Shown: positions 50,438 to 59,410, numbered from the stretch's first letter. The stretch: 64,000 nucleotides of DNA from Streptomyces sp. NBC_00483 (GCF_036013745.1 NZ_CP107880.1:5642001-5706000); one strand, 5' to 3'. The notes: a model not told the origin generated them from the letters alone. Made by a program: numbers and translations.

Positions 50438-50893
50438 GTGCTGAGCGGGTTCAAGGACTTCATCCTTCGCGGAAACATCATCACGATGGCCATCGGCCTC
50501 GCGGTCGGAACCGCGTTCACGGCTGTGGTCACCGCACTCAGCACGGCGTTCATCGCGCCGCTCATCGGTGTCGCCACGAAGTCGACCGGCGACTTCAGTG
50601 AGGCGCACTTCACGGTCGAGGGCACGGACTTCCCGTACGGCAAGTTCGTCAGCGCGATCATCGCCTTCCTGATCACCGCCGCGGTGCTCTACTTCCTGAT
50701 CGTCGTCCCGATGATGAAGCTCCAGGCGCGCCTGGACCGCGGCAAGCCCGTCGACATCAAGGCGGCCCTGCGCGACTGCCCGCGCTGCTACACCCAGATC
50801 CCCGGCGTCGCCACCCGCTGCGCGCACTGCACGAGCGAGATCGAGGCGGACCCGCAGGCCCTGGAACTGGCGGGGCTGCCGCAGCAGCGCTGA
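50438..50893 (+). CDS. mscL: Large-conductance mechanosensitive channel MscL with C-terminal zinc ribbon
   Basis: 151-aa osmotic safety-valve channel of the plasma membrane. TM1 (FKDFILRGNIITMAIGLAVG) with the pore-lining small residues and TM2 (about residues 68-95) are standard. The C-terminus does not show the usual LLxEIRDLL bundle helix; instead CPRC and CAHC motifs (residues of about 113-131) predict a small zinc ribbon. The GTG at 50438 has AAGGAGACAGG upstream. A single gene, following nuoN2 by 84 bases. Confidence 0.88.
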   Translation: MLSGFKDFILRGNIITMAIGLAVGTAFTAVVTALSTAFIAPLIGVATKSTGDFSEAHFTVEGTDFPYGKFVSAIIAFLITAAVLYFLIVVPMMKLQARLDRGKPVDIKAALRDCPRCYTQIPGVATRCAHCTSEIEADPQALELAGLPQQR

Positions 50894-51079
50894 CCCGGTC
50901 GGCCTACACGCCCGCACGGGCCCGTCCCGGGCGGACAAGGGAACTCGTCCTCCTCGTCTGGCGTTGACCAGTCAGGGAGGGTCCACTGGACGTGGAAACG
51001 CACACAGGCTCCAGACCCAGTGGAAGCAGCAGACAAGCAAGCAGTGGGTTCCCCTGCCGCACCATCAGGAGGACGTACC

Positions 51080-51943
51080 GTGCACCGCCGGCACAACGGG
51101 TTGAAGACCGCCGTACTCCTCGGAGGCCTGTCCGCCCTCATCCTCGTCATCGGCAGCTTCTTCGGCCGTACGGGGCTCATCGTCGGGCTCGTCATCGCCC
51201 TGGGGACGAACGCATACGCGTACTGGAACAGCGACAAGCTGGCCCTGCGCGCGATGCGGGCCCGCCCGGTGAGCGAATTCGAGGCGCCCGCGCTGTACCG
51301 GATGGTGCGCGAGCTCTCCACGCAGGCGCGTCAGCCCATGCCGCGCCTGTACATCTCTCCTACGGAGGCGCCGAACGCGTTCGCGACGGGCCGCAATCCG
51401 CGCAACGCCGCAGTGTGCTGCACCGAGGGAATCCTGCGCCTCCTGGACGAGCGGGAGCTGCGCGGTGTCATCGGGCACGAGCTGAGCCACGTCTACAACC
51501 GCGACATCCTGATCTCCTCGGTCGCCGGAGCCCTCGCCTCCGTGATCATGTTCCTGGTCAACTTCGCGTGGCTGATCCCGGTCGGCCGCTCGAACGACGA
51601 CGACGGACCCGGCATCTTCGGAATGCTCCTGATCATGATCCTGGGGCCGCTCGCGGCGTCCCTGATCCAGCTCGCCATCAGCCGCTCCCGCGAGTACGAG
51701 GCCGATGCCTCGGGCGCCCAGCTGACCGGTGACCCGCTGGCCCTGGCGAGCGCCCTGCGCAAGCTCGAGGCGGGCACGAAGCAGCTGCCCCTGCCGCCCG
51801 AGCCGCGTATCGAGACGGCGAGCCACATGATGATCGCCAACCCCTTCCGCCCCGGGCAGGGAATGTCGAAGATGTTCTCCACGCACCCGCCGATGGCGGA
51901 CCGTATTTCCCGGCTCGAGCAGATGGCAGGTCGCCAACAGTGA
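51080..51943 (+). CDS. htpX: Membrane zinc metalloprotease HtpX
   Basis: 287-aa M48-family protease for membrane protein quality control. Two N-terminal helices (about residues 8-50), the zinc motif GHELSHVYN (H133, E134, H137), two further helices, and the third ligand region [13 protein letters not shown] are all visible. The GTG at 51080 is selected because AGGAGGACGTACC lies directly upstream; the frame is open to 51020 but without a comparable site. It overlaps the YccF gene by four bases. Confidence 0.94.
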   Translation: MHRRHNGLKTAVLLGGLSALILVIGSFFGRTGLIVGLVIALGTNAYAYWNSDKLALRAMRARPVSEFEAPALYRMVRELSTQARQPMPRLYISPTEAPNAFATGRNPRNAAVCCTEGILRLLDERELRGVIGHELSHVYNRDILISSVAGALASVIMFLVNFAWLIPVGRSNDDDGPGIFGMLLIMILGPLAASLIQLAISRSREYEADASGAQLTGDPLALASALRKLEAGTKQLPLPPEPRIETASHMMIANPFRPGQGMSKMFSTHPPMADRISRLEQMAGRQQ

Positions 51944-52332
51944 AGACAATCCTCAACGTCATATGGCTGATCCTGAGCGGCTTCTGGCTGTTCCTCGGCT
52001 ACGTTCTGGCCGGCCTCCTGCTGTGCATCACGATCATCGGGATCCCGTTCGGGATCGCCTCCTTCAGGATCGGCGTCTACGCCCTGTGGCCCTTCGGGCG
52101 CACGACGGTCGAGCGCCGGGACGCGGGCGCGCCCTCCTGCGTCGGCAACGTGCTGTGGCTGATCCTCGCGGGCTGGTGGCTGGCCCTGGCGCACATCGTC
52201 ACGGGCGTCGCCCTGTGCGTGACGATCATCGGCATCCCGTTCGGCATCGCCAACTTCAAGATGATTCCGCTCTCGCTGCTGCCGCTCGGCCGCGAAATCG
52301 TGCCCACGGACCAGCCGTTCGCGGCGCGCTAG
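51940..52332 (+). CDS. yccF: YccF-domain membrane protein
   Basis: 130-aa inner-membrane protein made of two YccF repeats. [16 protein letters not shown] with [16 protein letters not shown] is repeated as [16 protein letters not shown] with [16 protein letters not shown]. About four helices; function unknown. The GTG start overlaps the htpX stop (GTGA), so the two genes form an operon. Its stop overlaps the stop of the convergent permease gene in the palindrome CTAG. Confidence 0.9.
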   Translation: MKTILNVIWLILSGFWLFLGYVLAGLLLCITIIGIPFGIASFRIGVYALWPFGRTTVERRDAGAPSCVGNVLWLILAGWWLALAHIVTGVALCVTIIGIPFGIANFKMIPLSLLPLGREIVPTDQPFAAR

Positions 52333-53596
52333 GCCGAGCCGCTTGTGGTGCCGTGCGCACCACGCGCGCGTAGCCGGACCACGTAGGCGAGCACCCCCAG
52401 GGCGATGACACCCGCCCCCGCCGCAACGGACGACACGGGCAGCGAGCACGCCAGTGCCAGGCACCCCGCGGCCCCGAGCGCCGGCAGTGCCCGCGCGCGT
52501 ACCGCGGAACTCAGCGTCCACGCCGAGGCATTGGCGATCGCGTAGTACACCAGCACACCGAACGACGAGAACCCGATCGCCCCGCGCACGTCGCCGAAGG
52601 CCGCCACGACGGCCACCACGGCCCCGACCGCGAGCTCGGCCCGCCGCGGCACCTGGAAGCGCGGGTGCACGGCCGCCAGGGCGCCCGGCAGGTGCCGGTC
52701 CCGCGCCATCGCGAGCGTCGTCCGGGACACCCCCAGGATCAGCGCCAGCAGCGACCCGAGCGCCGCCACCGCCGCCCCCGCCCGCACCACCGGCACGAGA
52801 CCGTCGCCGCCGGCCGCCCGTACGGCGTCGGCCAGCGGGGCCGAGGCCCGCGCGAGCCCGTCCACGCCGAGCACGGCGACGGTGGCGGCGCCCACGGCGG
52901 CGTACACGACCAGGGTGATCCCGAGCGCCATGGGGATCGCCCGCGGAATGGTCCGCGCCGGATCCCGCACCTCCTCGCCGAGCGTCGCCACGCGCGCGTA
53001 CCCGGCGAACGCGAAGAACAGCAGCCCGGCGCCGCTCAGCACGCCGCTCACGCCCTCGGAGAGCCCGGGAGCGAGCCGCCCGGCTTCGGCGCTCCCCGAC
53101 CCCGCACACGCCACCACGACGGCCGCCAGGACGCCGAGCACGACCGCGACGACGATCCGCGTCAGCCAGGCCGACTTCTGCACCCCGAAGCAGTTCACGG
53201 CGGTCAGCGCCACGACCGCCGCGACCGCCACCGCGTGTGCCTGCCCCGGCCACACGTACGTCCCCACGGTCAGCGCCACGCCGCGCACGAGGCCGACTTG
53301 CCGACGACGAACGCCCAGCCCGCCAGATACCCCCAGAAGGGACCGAGCCGCTCCCGCCCGTACACATACGTGCCTCCGGACACGGGATACACAGCCGCGA
53401 GCCGCGCCGACGACATCGCATTGCAGTAGGCCACCACGGCCGCCACCGCGAGCGCGTACAGCACCCCTGTACCGGCCACCCGCGCCGCGGGCCCGAGCGC
53501 CGCGAAGACGCCCGCCCCGATCATCGACCCGAGGCCGACGAGCACGGCGTCCCGCACACCCAGCGCCCTGCGAAGGGGAGTTCCCGGCTGTGTCAT
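52329..53596 (-). pseudogene. APC-family amino-acid permease, frameshifted
   Basis: About 420 codons encoding an amino acid/polyamine/organocation permease, broken into two frames. The N-terminal part (53596 down to about 53279) reads LGSMIGAGVFAALGPAARV and VYPVSGGTYVYGRERLG. It then shifts at 53278/53279, where the expected Cys-Ala-Ala-Met-Ala-Leu-Thr continues only if one A is added before TGG. The C-terminal part to 52329 has normal permease helices (FFAFAGYARVATLGEEVRDP). A single-base deletion or a sequencing error explains it; the rest is undamaged. The ATG at 53596 is the likely start. Confidence 0.8.
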
Positions 53597-53771
53597 GTGC
53601 CGCACACTAAAGGGCTCGTGCAACCACATCATGCCTACCTGTCGTCCTTCTGGGCAGCAGGGAGCCAGGGCGACGACGCACTCGGCGACCCGTCAAGAAC
53701 GACGCAACAAGGCGCTGCAGCAAGGCAGAAGGCAGTACGCGCCACAGCACTACTGAAGGGCAGAACGCGGC

Positions 53772-54044
53772 ATGGGCATCATCGGCTGGATCATCCTTGG
53801 ACTGCTGGCCGGTGCCATCGCCAAGTTCCTGTTGCCCGGCCGGGACCCGGGCGGCTTGATCGGTACGACCCTCATCGGCGTCGCGGGTTCCTTCATCGGC
53901 GGCTGGATATCGTCCCGTTGGCTCGACCGCCCCGTATCCACGGACTTCTACGACGGCGCGACCTGGATCGCCGCGATCGGTGGCGCGCTCGTCCTCCTGA
54001 TCGCCTACCGCATCTTCTTCGGCGACTCGCGCAGTCGCCGCTGA
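53772..54044 (+). CDS. GlsB/YeaQ/YmgE-family stress-associated membrane protein
   Basis: 90-aa small membrane protein with three helices. The N-terminal GIIGWIILGLLAGAIAKFLLPG, the Gly-rich GGLIGTTLIGVAGSFIGGW and the last helix WIAAIGGALVLLIAYRIF are characteristic of the family (transglycosylase-associated protein group). The ATG at 53772 follows GAAGGGCAG. Role in general stress is known only by association. A strong terminator lies 20 bases downstream. Confidence 0.88.
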   Translation: MGIIGWIILGLLAGAIAKFLLPGRDPGGLIGTTLIGVAGSFIGGWISSRWLDRPVSTDFYDGATWIAAIGGALVLLIAYRIFFGDSRSRR

Positions 54045-54064
54045 GCTGCAGCCGGCAGCAAGGA

Positions 54065-54091
54065 GGGGCGGCACCCGTCGGGTGCCGCCCC
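54065..54091 (+). terminator. Terminator of the GlsB/YeaQ gene
   Basis: GGGGCGGCACCC (54065-54076) and GGGTGCCGCCCC (54080-54091) form a perfect 12-bp stem with a GTC loop, followed by TT. It lies 20 bases after the stop. Confidence 0.88.
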
Positions 54092-54164
54092 TTCGCTTAC
54101 GTAGGCGCTTACGGGCGCTACGTAGGCCACTGCGAGCCGCGAAGCATCCCTGTAGGCAGTAGTC

Positions 54165-54653
54165 CTACCGGTAGTTCACGAACTGCAGCGCGAAGTCGAA
54201 GTCCTTGCCCTTGAGCAACTGCTGGACGGTCTGCAGGTCGTCACGGCTCTTCGAGCTGACGCGCAGCTCTTCGCCCTGCACCTGCGCCTTGACGCCCTTC
54301 GGGCCTTCGTCGCGGATCGTCTTCGCGACCTTCTTGGCGTTCTCCTGGGAGATGCCCTCCTCGATGGAGGCGAAGATCTTGTATTCCTTGCCGGAGAGCT
54401 GCGGCTCGCCCGCGTCCAGCGACTTCAGCGAGATCCCGCGCTTGACCAGCTTGGTCTGGAAGATGTCGAGGATGGCATTGACCCGCTCCTCGCCGTTCGC
54501 CTCCATCAGGATCTTCTCGCCGGACCAGGAGATGGAGGCGCCCACGTTCTTGAAGTCGTAGCGCTGCGAGATCTCCTTGGCGGCCTGGTTGAGGGCGTTG
54601 TCGACCTCCTGCCGCTCGACCTTCGAGACGATGTCGAAACTGGAGTCGGCCAT
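54165..54653 (-). CDS. yajQ: YajQ-family nucleotide-binding protein
   Basis: 162-aa cytosolic protein with two ferredoxin-like domains. [20 protein letters not shown] at the N-terminus, [12 protein letters not shown] and the C-terminal [13 protein letters not shown] are family hallmarks. Members bind nucleotides, cyclic-di-GMP in Xanthomonas; the role in Streptomyces is not established. Start ATG 54653, with AAGGAGC upstream. It stands immediately before the tRNA-Tyr gene that serves as integration site. Confidence 0.93.
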   Translation of the reverse strand: MADSSFDIVSKVERQEVDNALNQAAKEISQRYDFKNVGASISWSGEKILMEANGEERVNAILDIFQTKLVKRGISLKSLDAGEPQLSGKEYKIFASIEEGISQENAKKVAKTIRDEGPKGVKAQVQGEELRVSSKSRDDLQTVQQLLKGKDFDFALQFVNYR

Positions 54654-54877
54654 GTCCTGTGGCTCCTTGTATCGGGGGTGGATCGGGTACTGGTCGGGTT
54701 ACGACCGGGTTCTGCTCTGGTTGCGCGCCGGGGAAGTCGCGCCAAGAGCAGCCTAGCCACCGTGCCGCGCCCGGCCGCCGATCAATCGGGTGGCGAAGCA
54801 CCCCCGTGCATCAGGTATTGTTTACGTCGTTGCCAGCGAGCACCGCCGCAAAGCGGGGCCCGGGGCAGCAAACCCAA

Positions 54878-54959
54878 GGCGGTGTGCCCGAGCGGCCAAA
54901 GGGAGCAGACTGTAAATCTGCCGGCTCAGCCTTCCCAGGTTCGAATCCTGGCGCCGCCA
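54878..54959 (+). tRNA. tRNA-Tyr (GTA)
   Basis: 82-nt class II tRNA. The acceptor stem GGCGGTG pairs with CGCCGCC (one G-T pair), discriminator A at 54959. The anticodon loop is CTGTAAA with anticodon GTA, a long variable arm follows, and the T-loop is GGTTCGAATCC. The CCA end is not encoded. It reads towards the element, so its 3' end is the left boundary of the integrated element. TATTGT at 54816-54821 may be the -10 of its promoter. Confidence 0.97.
54905..54959. other. Candidate attL core overlapping the tRNA-Tyr 3' half
   Basis: The tRNA is intact and is followed 174 bases later by the element integrase gene, so recombination must use the tRNA 3' half (anticodon to T-arm), which the element restores on insertion. 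Exact core length cannot be set without the right-hand copy, which is outside the window; it may extend into the following terminator. Confidence 0.5.
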
Positions 54960-54968
54960 CACTTGGGA

Positions 54969-55016
54969 AAGACCCCTCCGAACTGCGGAAACGTAGTCCG
55001 GAGGGGTCTTCTTTTT
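54969..55016 (+). terminator. Rho-independent terminator after tRNA-Tyr
   Basis: AAGACCCCTCCG (54969-54980) and CGGAGGGGTCTT (54999-55010) form a 12-bp stem, followed by CTTTTT. A classical U-tract terminator, 10 bases after the tRNA. Confidence 0.9.
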
Positions 55017-55133
55017 GCTCGAACAGTGACCTTCGGTGAGTGGTCGAAATGCGTGACTTGTCTCACCCTGTCTCGGGTGTATCCCAGGTCTGATCAGCGT
55101 GTGTCCCCCAGGTGTCCCCCGGGGGGATGGCGC

Positions 55134-56507
55134 CTATCCGTCCCACTCCCGCAGGCCCGCCTCGATCTGGAGGTTGGCCCGGTCCGCAGCGCGAGCGAGA
55201 ACCTTCGCGTAGACCCTGAGCAGCACTGCCACCGAGTGGCCGGCGCGACGGGCCACCTCCATCGGGTCCACTCCGCTGTAGAGCCAGAAGGAGACTCCCG
55301 CGGCGCGCAGGTCGTACGGGCGCCGCGCGAGAGGTGACGTTGCCTCCTCCGAGGTCAGTACTTCCGTGCGAGTCGCTGCCCAGACCTCGCCATAGCCTGT
55401 GTCTTGAATCACACCGCCCCGGTTCGTGCGGAACAGGCGCCCGTCGGGCGCGGCGCCGTACCGCTCGATGTGCCACCGCAGCATCGCCACGAAGTGCGGC
55501 GGGATGGGCACCACACGGGTTTCCTTCACGGCTCTCGCCTTCAGGTGACGGACCTGGTGGGCGTCTCCGGTGTCCGTCCAGTCGCGCCCTGCGTGGACGA
55601 TTCCGCCGCGCAGCGTCAGAGTGCCCCACCCGCGCTTCGGGAGGTGGCATTGATTGCGCTTCAGGGCCACGGCTTCGGCCGGCCGCATGGCGGCGTAGTA
55701 GAGACAGCCGAAGAACGCTTCCAAGTGGGCCCCGCGGTCTCCCTGCGCTCGAACCCCTGCGAGCAAGTTCCGTACCTGCTTCGGGTTCGCCACGCTCTCC
55801 GGGTCCACCTCCTCTACGGATTTCGGCGGGGTCCACTTCACCGTGGCGAGCGGATTCACGGGGATGCTGAAGTACCGACGCTCGACAGCGAGCCCGAGCA
55901 CGTCGCTAAGGCAGGCTCGTTTGCGGCGGGCCGTACGAGCGGCGGCGGACTTGCCGTCCATCAGCGTGGAGAGGGCATCGAGCGCCAGACGGAGCGTGCC
56001 GGGGTCCTCCAGCGCGGAGACGGGCAGAGAGTTCTTCTCGATCCACCGCAGCGCCGCCGCGATGTCCTCGGGAGGTTCCTGGTCCCACCGGCCTTTGTTG
56101 TAAGCCCAGCCATAGAGAGCGGCGCGGAGGGTTTTCGGGTGCGGTTGGCCGGCCGTGTTCTTCACCAGGGCGGGCGTGATCGTGGCGAGCGAATCGGCGT
56201 CGTTACGCCGCGATTTGGCGGGGAGCCCCTTCCATCGGCGCTCTACGTAGGCCCGACTGTGCTCGTACCAAGTCACCGAACCGCTCTTCGCGCGCAGCTC
56301 AGAGGCGGGGAACCCTGACTCCTCGTCGAACTGTTCCCCCTTCCTGAGCGCGGTCATCAACTCGGAACGTCGCCCGTCGGCCTGAGCCTTCAACTGGTAG
56401 CTCTTGGAGTGCTTTTGCGCACCCACGAGCCACCGGACGCGAAAGGGCTTGGGGCGGTCGGGTCGGATTTCGATGGAGTAGATCCGTACGTCGAACGTGA
56501 GGGACAT
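55134..56507 (-). CDS. int: Tyrosine-recombinase integrase of the integrative element
   Basis: 457-aa site-specific recombinase. An N-terminal Arm-like region and SAM-like core-binding domain are followed by the catalytic domain, with the first Arg in YYAAMRPAEAVAL (about residue 273), the second Arg in RRPYDLRAAGVSFWL (about 402; Tyr replaces the first His of HxxR, as in other streptomycete integrases), GHS near 422 and the nucleophile Tyr in LLRVYAKVL (about 431). The ATG at 56507 has GGAG six bases upstream; an upstream start at 56594 would run through the xis stop region. It lies beside the tRNA-Tyr and directs integration into it. Confidence 0.94.
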   Translation of the reverse strand: MSLTFDVRIYSIEIRPDRPKPFRVRWLVGAQKHSKSYQLKAQADGRRSELMTALRKGEQFDEESGFPASELRAKSGSVTWYEHSRAYVERRWKGLPAKSRRNDADSLATITPALVKNTAGQPHPKTLRAALYGWAYNKGRWDQEPPEDIAAALRWIEKNSLPVSALEDPGTLRLALDALSTLMDGKSAAARTARRKRACLSDVLGLAVERRYFSIPVNPLATVKWTPPKSVEEVDPESVANPKQVRNLLAGVRAQGDRGAHLEAFFGCLYYAAMRPAEAVALKRNQCHLPKRGWGTLTLRGGIVHAGRDWTDTGDAHQVRHLKARAVKETRVVPIPPHFVAMLRWHIERYGAAPDGRLFRTNRGGVIQDTGYGEVWAATRTEVLTSEEATSPLARRPYDLRAAGVSFWLYSGVDPMEVARRAGHSVAVLLRVYAKVLARAADRANLQIEAGLREWDG

Positions 56508-56569
56508 GATTCTCCGGGCAAGGAAGAGCCCGCCCCGTAAGAACGAGGCGGGCCGGGGGAGTAAGTGGG

Positions 56570-56749
56570 TCAGGCGGCGCACTTGTCCCACCACGCGTCC
56601 AGGTCGGCGCGGGTAACGCGGACTTGACCGTTGGGGAGTTTGCGGATGCGGGGCGCTTGGCCGCGAGCGCGCATGCGGTAGAAGGCGGCGCGGCTCATCT
56701 GGATCTCTGTAAGGACTTCAGCGAGCGTGAGCTTTTCGGCGCGGGCCAC
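56570..56749 (-). CDS. xis: Excisionase (MerR-like helix-turn-helix)
   Basis: 59-aa DNA-bending protein. LTLAEVLTEIQMSRAAFYRM is the winged-helix HTH, and PNGQVRVTRADLDAWW is the wing and final helix shared by Xis/HTH_17 proteins. The GTG at 56749 has AAAGGAG six bases upstream. It lies 62 bases before int in the same direction, with a GCCCGCC/GGCGGGC hairpin between (56528-56553), as in the xis-int operon of pSAM2- and SLP1-type elements. Confidence 0.9.
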   Translation of the reverse strand: MARAEKLTLAEVLTEIQMSRAAFYRMRARGQAPRIRKLPNGQVRVTRADLDAWWDKCAA

Positions 56750-56807
56750 GATTGACTCCTTTAGCCGCGGTGGTCACAGCGGGGCTCTTGGCCCCGTCCT
56801 CAGAAGT

Positions 56808-56989
56808 CCGCTACATCCGCTACGCCGCTACATCGCAGGTCAGCGGGGGCGTTTGTGTAGCGGACCTGTGGGATGTAGCGGCTACGGCGCTACGCGAGGG
56901 TGTCGGAACGTAGCCGCTACATCGGATGGATGCCGCTACAGGAAATGTGTCTTTGACCTGGGGTGTAGCGGACGTAGCGGCAGTAGCGG
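56808..56989. repeat. Inverted iteron array (CCGCTAC / GTAGCGG)
   Basis: CCGCTAC occurs at 56808, 56817, 56825, 56914 and 56933; its complement GTAGCGG at 56857, 56875, 56965, 56974 and 56983. The left triplet and right triplet are evenly spaced (8-9 bases) and mirror each other. Two copies form 11-bp palindromes GTAGCSGCTAC at 56875-56885 and 56910-56920. It fills the 242-base gap between the DUF3631 ATPase and xis; a replication origin or operator for the xis-int promoter is likely. Confidence 0.85.
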
Positions 56990-56991
56990 AC

Positions 56992-58122
56992 CTACGGGGT
57001 AGGCGGCGGGCAGTAACGGGCCCACGCGTCTTCGAGGTCTTCGCTGTAGTAGCCCTTGAGGACCCCGCCGGCCGTACGGATGTTCCGCGACGCGATGGGG
57101 GTTCCCTCGGCAGTGACGTACTGCGCGAGCATCTTGGACAGGCGCCGGTTGTCGAGGGGCTTGCCGTCGAGGTCGGCCCACGGGGCGTCGTCGAGGGCGT
57201 TGAGCCGGTCGAGTACGGCGATGGTGGGCAGGCGGTCGACGCCGACCATCACGTGGTCGCGCAGGTCGGTCAGCAGCCGGATTCCGGTGCTGGCCTTGTC
57301 GTTGGCCTGCGAGGCTTTGACCAGTTCGATGCAGGCTTCGCGGGCGCGCTTGGGCCACTCGCCCCCGGCTGCGTCGGCGACGGCGAGCAGCGGTTCCCAT
57401 ACGTCCGCGGGTCGGTCGGTGACGCCTTCGGGCATCTCCGGCCAGGCCTCCATGACGCGTTCGGAGACCTGTGCTGCCCATGCGGCGAGTTGGTCGCGGA
57501 GGGCGAAGCCTTCCTTCTCGTGGATGCGGGTGCGGTAGGGCTCGATCTTCTCGTTGCGGGCCCTGCGTCGCATGCGGATGTTGACGGATCGATCGCGGAT
57601 GGTGGGGGGCAGGTAACCCAGTCCAGCCACGGCTACGGCGGTGTAGGAGTGGAAGGCCTGCACGGTCTGGTTCGCGCCGTCGCCCACGCAGCGGAACATC
57701 GGCCGGTTGCGTCGGTGACCTGCGTTGATGAACCCGCGGAGCTGCTCGTTCTCTCCGGCCTTGGGGCCGAAGATGGTGTCGATCTCGTCGAACAGGATCG
57801 TGGGCCGATGTCCTTCGACCCCCGACACCGCCCGGAACAGGGCGGCGGCGGACGCGTCGACCGCGGCCATCGGGTTCGGTACGAGGGTTTCCACGATCTC
57901 CAGTGCACGGGACTTCCCCGAGCCCGGTTCCGGGGAGAGGAAGGCGATGCGCGGGGTGGACTCGAAGCAGTCGACCAGGTGGGCGTGTGCGTCCCACAAC
58001 GCCACGGCGACGTAGGCGGATTCGGTGGGGAAGACGTTGAAGCGCCGGTGGAAGGCCTCCACGTCGTTGAGTAGCGTCGCGCCGTCGATGGTGGGCTCTG
58101 CGGGGGTCTGGTCGGTCGTCAT
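56992..58122 (-). CDS. DUF3631 ATPase, putative replication helicase/initiator
   Basis: 376-aa protein. The ATPase core has Walker A FLSPEPGSGKSRALE (about residues 60-74) and Walker B TILFDEIDTIFGPK (about 107), then the DUF3631 C-terminal region (about 190-370). Such proteins are commonly found next to primase-polymerases in actinomycete integrative elements and are thought to act in replication. The ATG at 58122 overlaps the stop of the upstream small gene (ATGA). The iteron array begins three bases beyond its stop codon. Confidence 0.85.
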   Translation of the reverse strand: MTTDQTPAEPTIDGATLLNDVEAFHRRFNVFPTESAYVAVALWDAHAHLVDCFESTPRIAFLSPEPGSGKSRALEIVETLVPNPMAAVDASAAALFRAVSGVEGHRPTILFDEIDTIFGPKAGENEQLRGFINAGHRRNRPMFRCVGDGANQTVQAFHSYTAVAVAGLGYLPPTIRDRSVNIRMRRRARNEKIEPYRTRIHEKEGFALRDQLAAWAAQVSERVMEAWPEMPEGVTDRPADVWEPLLAVADAAGGEWPKRAREACIELVKASQANDKASTGIRLLTDLRDHVMVGVDRLPTIAVLDRLNALDDAPWADLDGKPLDNRRLSKMLAQYVTAEGTPIASRNIRTAGGVLKGYYSEDLEDAWARYCPPPTP

Positions 58123-58484
58123 GCGGCGGCCCGTCCTTCCTGGGGGTTGCGCAACGGGCAGGCGGCGCGGTGGGCGGTGTGGTCGTCGATGAGCGCGAGC
58201 ACGTCGGCGTGGCCGCGGGCGCTCAGATCGCGTCCACATGTGCACGTCGACCGGGCGGTCGGGGTGCGTCGGTAGGGCGTGCGGACGATCAGCCACGCGA
58301 TCGGCCGCGGGCCGGGTACCTGGCTGGCTTCCTGCTCGGTGAGGGCGGTGAAGGGAAGAGCTGAAAGGACGCCTTCGGCGTCGTCCTTCGGCCGCAAAGC
58401 CGACCGGGTGACCTGCGAGGTGTCGGCGAGGTGGGGTTCGGTCGGTGTGGTCTGGGGGCTCTTAGTAGAGGCGGGATGGGTCAT
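58119..58484 (-). CDS. Small Cys/His protein of the element replication operon
   Basis: 121-aa protein of unknown function. The C-terminal half has CTCGRDLSARGH, DDHTAHRAACPL and thus a possible CxC...HxxxxxxxC metal site; the N-terminal 40 residues are Thr/Ser/Pro-rich. It overlaps both neighbours by four bases (ATGA at each end) between the primase-polymerase and the DUF3631 ATPase, so it is probably a third component of the replication module. No family assignment is possible by eye. Confidence 0.75.
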   Translation of the reverse strand: MTHPASTKSPQTTPTEPHLADTSQVTRSALRPKDDAEGVLSALPFTALTEQEASQVPGPRPIAWLIVRTPYRRTPTARSTCTCGRDLSARGHADVLALIDDHTAHRAACPLRNPQEGRAAA

Positions 58485-59410
58485 GCGCCCGTCCTCCGCT
58501 GCGGGTTGTGGGCGATCGACCAGTCCAGACCCCGTGCGATCACGTCGTCGTAGTAGCGCTGCGACTGTGTCGCGTTGCCGGCCACCGCCCTACTAAGAGC
58601 CTCCTCGACCTCCTCCCGTCCGAGGTCGCCTGATGCGACCAGCCGCCCCAACGCCCGGGCGGCCCGGAGTAGGACGGCGTTGCGCTGTCCGTCCCCCGCG
58701 GTGGCCACGTTGTGCACCTCGCCGCGCATCGCCGCCGCGGTATACCCGCTGCGGCTTTCCACGGAGTGCGCCATGGTCTGGTCGCTCTGTTGGCGTGGCC
58801 GTTCAGTGAGCGCGCTGCACAGCCATTCCGGCAGTACCGCCGGGGTGCGGTCGTCGGTGACGGTGTAGGCGCCCTGGGGGGTGGTGCTGCCGGGGGCGGC
58901 GACGTAGCCGCCCCAGCCGCGGGTGTCGATGTGGTGCCCCAGGCGGCCCGCACTCGAGTGCAGCCGGGCCCCGTCGGGCTGGGTGAAGTACAGGTGCCGG
59001 CCGCCGCTGGGGGTCCGCACCTGGTAGGTAGCCGGAAGAGTCTCGCCGGCGCGCTCGCAGAGCGCCAACAGGCTTTGGACGCCGTCAGGCGTTCCTTCTT
59101 GCTCTTCCGGTTTCAACACGTCGAGGTCGACGACCAGGAGCCCAGAGGGGCCGGTCGCGATCCCGATGTTGTACGGATGCCCGGTCCACGCGGCCACGAT
59201 CAAGTCGCGGTCGAGGGTGGCGCGTTGTTCGGGCTTGAGGTGACCGTTCGAGCAGCGGCCGGTGCCGGGGCAGAGCCGTTCGGCGTGCCCGGCGGGCCGC
59301 TTCTCTCCGGGGCGAAGGGGGAACACGTGCCAGTCGTGGGCGACGGGTTCCAGGGCCGCGGAGAGTAAAGCGAGGTTGCAGCCTCGCGGTTCGGAGGCAG
59401 GTTGCGTCAT
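58481..59410 (-). CDS. Bifunctional DNA primase/polymerase (Prim-Pol, AEP superfamily)
   Basis: 309-aa archaeo-eukaryotic primase-type protein. The catalytic Asp pair is in LLVVDLDVL (D95, D97), and SGGRHLYF holds the third-motif His (H139). GYVAAPGSTTPQGAY is the downstream motif of the Prim-Pol domain (residues of about 15-210). The remaining 100 residues are helical. ATG 59410. It is the first gene of the replication operon and would synthesise primers at the element origin. Confidence 0.9.
   Translation of the reverse strand: MTQPASEPRGCNLALLSAALEPVAHDWHVFPLRPGEKRPAGHAERLCPGTGRCSNGHLKPEQRATLDRDLIVAAWTGHPYNIGIATGPSGLLVVDLDVLKPEEQEGTPDGVQSLLALCERAGETLPATYQVRTPSGGRHLYFTQPDGARLHSSAGRLGHHIDTRGWGGYVAAPGSTTPQGAYTVTDDRTPAVLPEWLCSALTERPRQQSDQTMAHSVESRSGYTAAAMRGEVHNVATAGDGQRNAVLLRAARALGRLVASGDLGREEVEEALSRAVAGNATQSQRYYDDVIARGLDWSIAHNPQRRTGA

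Noticed and set aside
54098..54127. TACGTAGGC direct repeat (two copies 21 bp apart) between the GlsB gene terminator and yajQ
   Set aside because: Too short and isolated to support a function; recorded only as a small repeat.
56808..56989. CRISPR array
   Set aside because: The repeats are only 7 bp, occur in both orientations and have no constant spacers; no cas genes are present.
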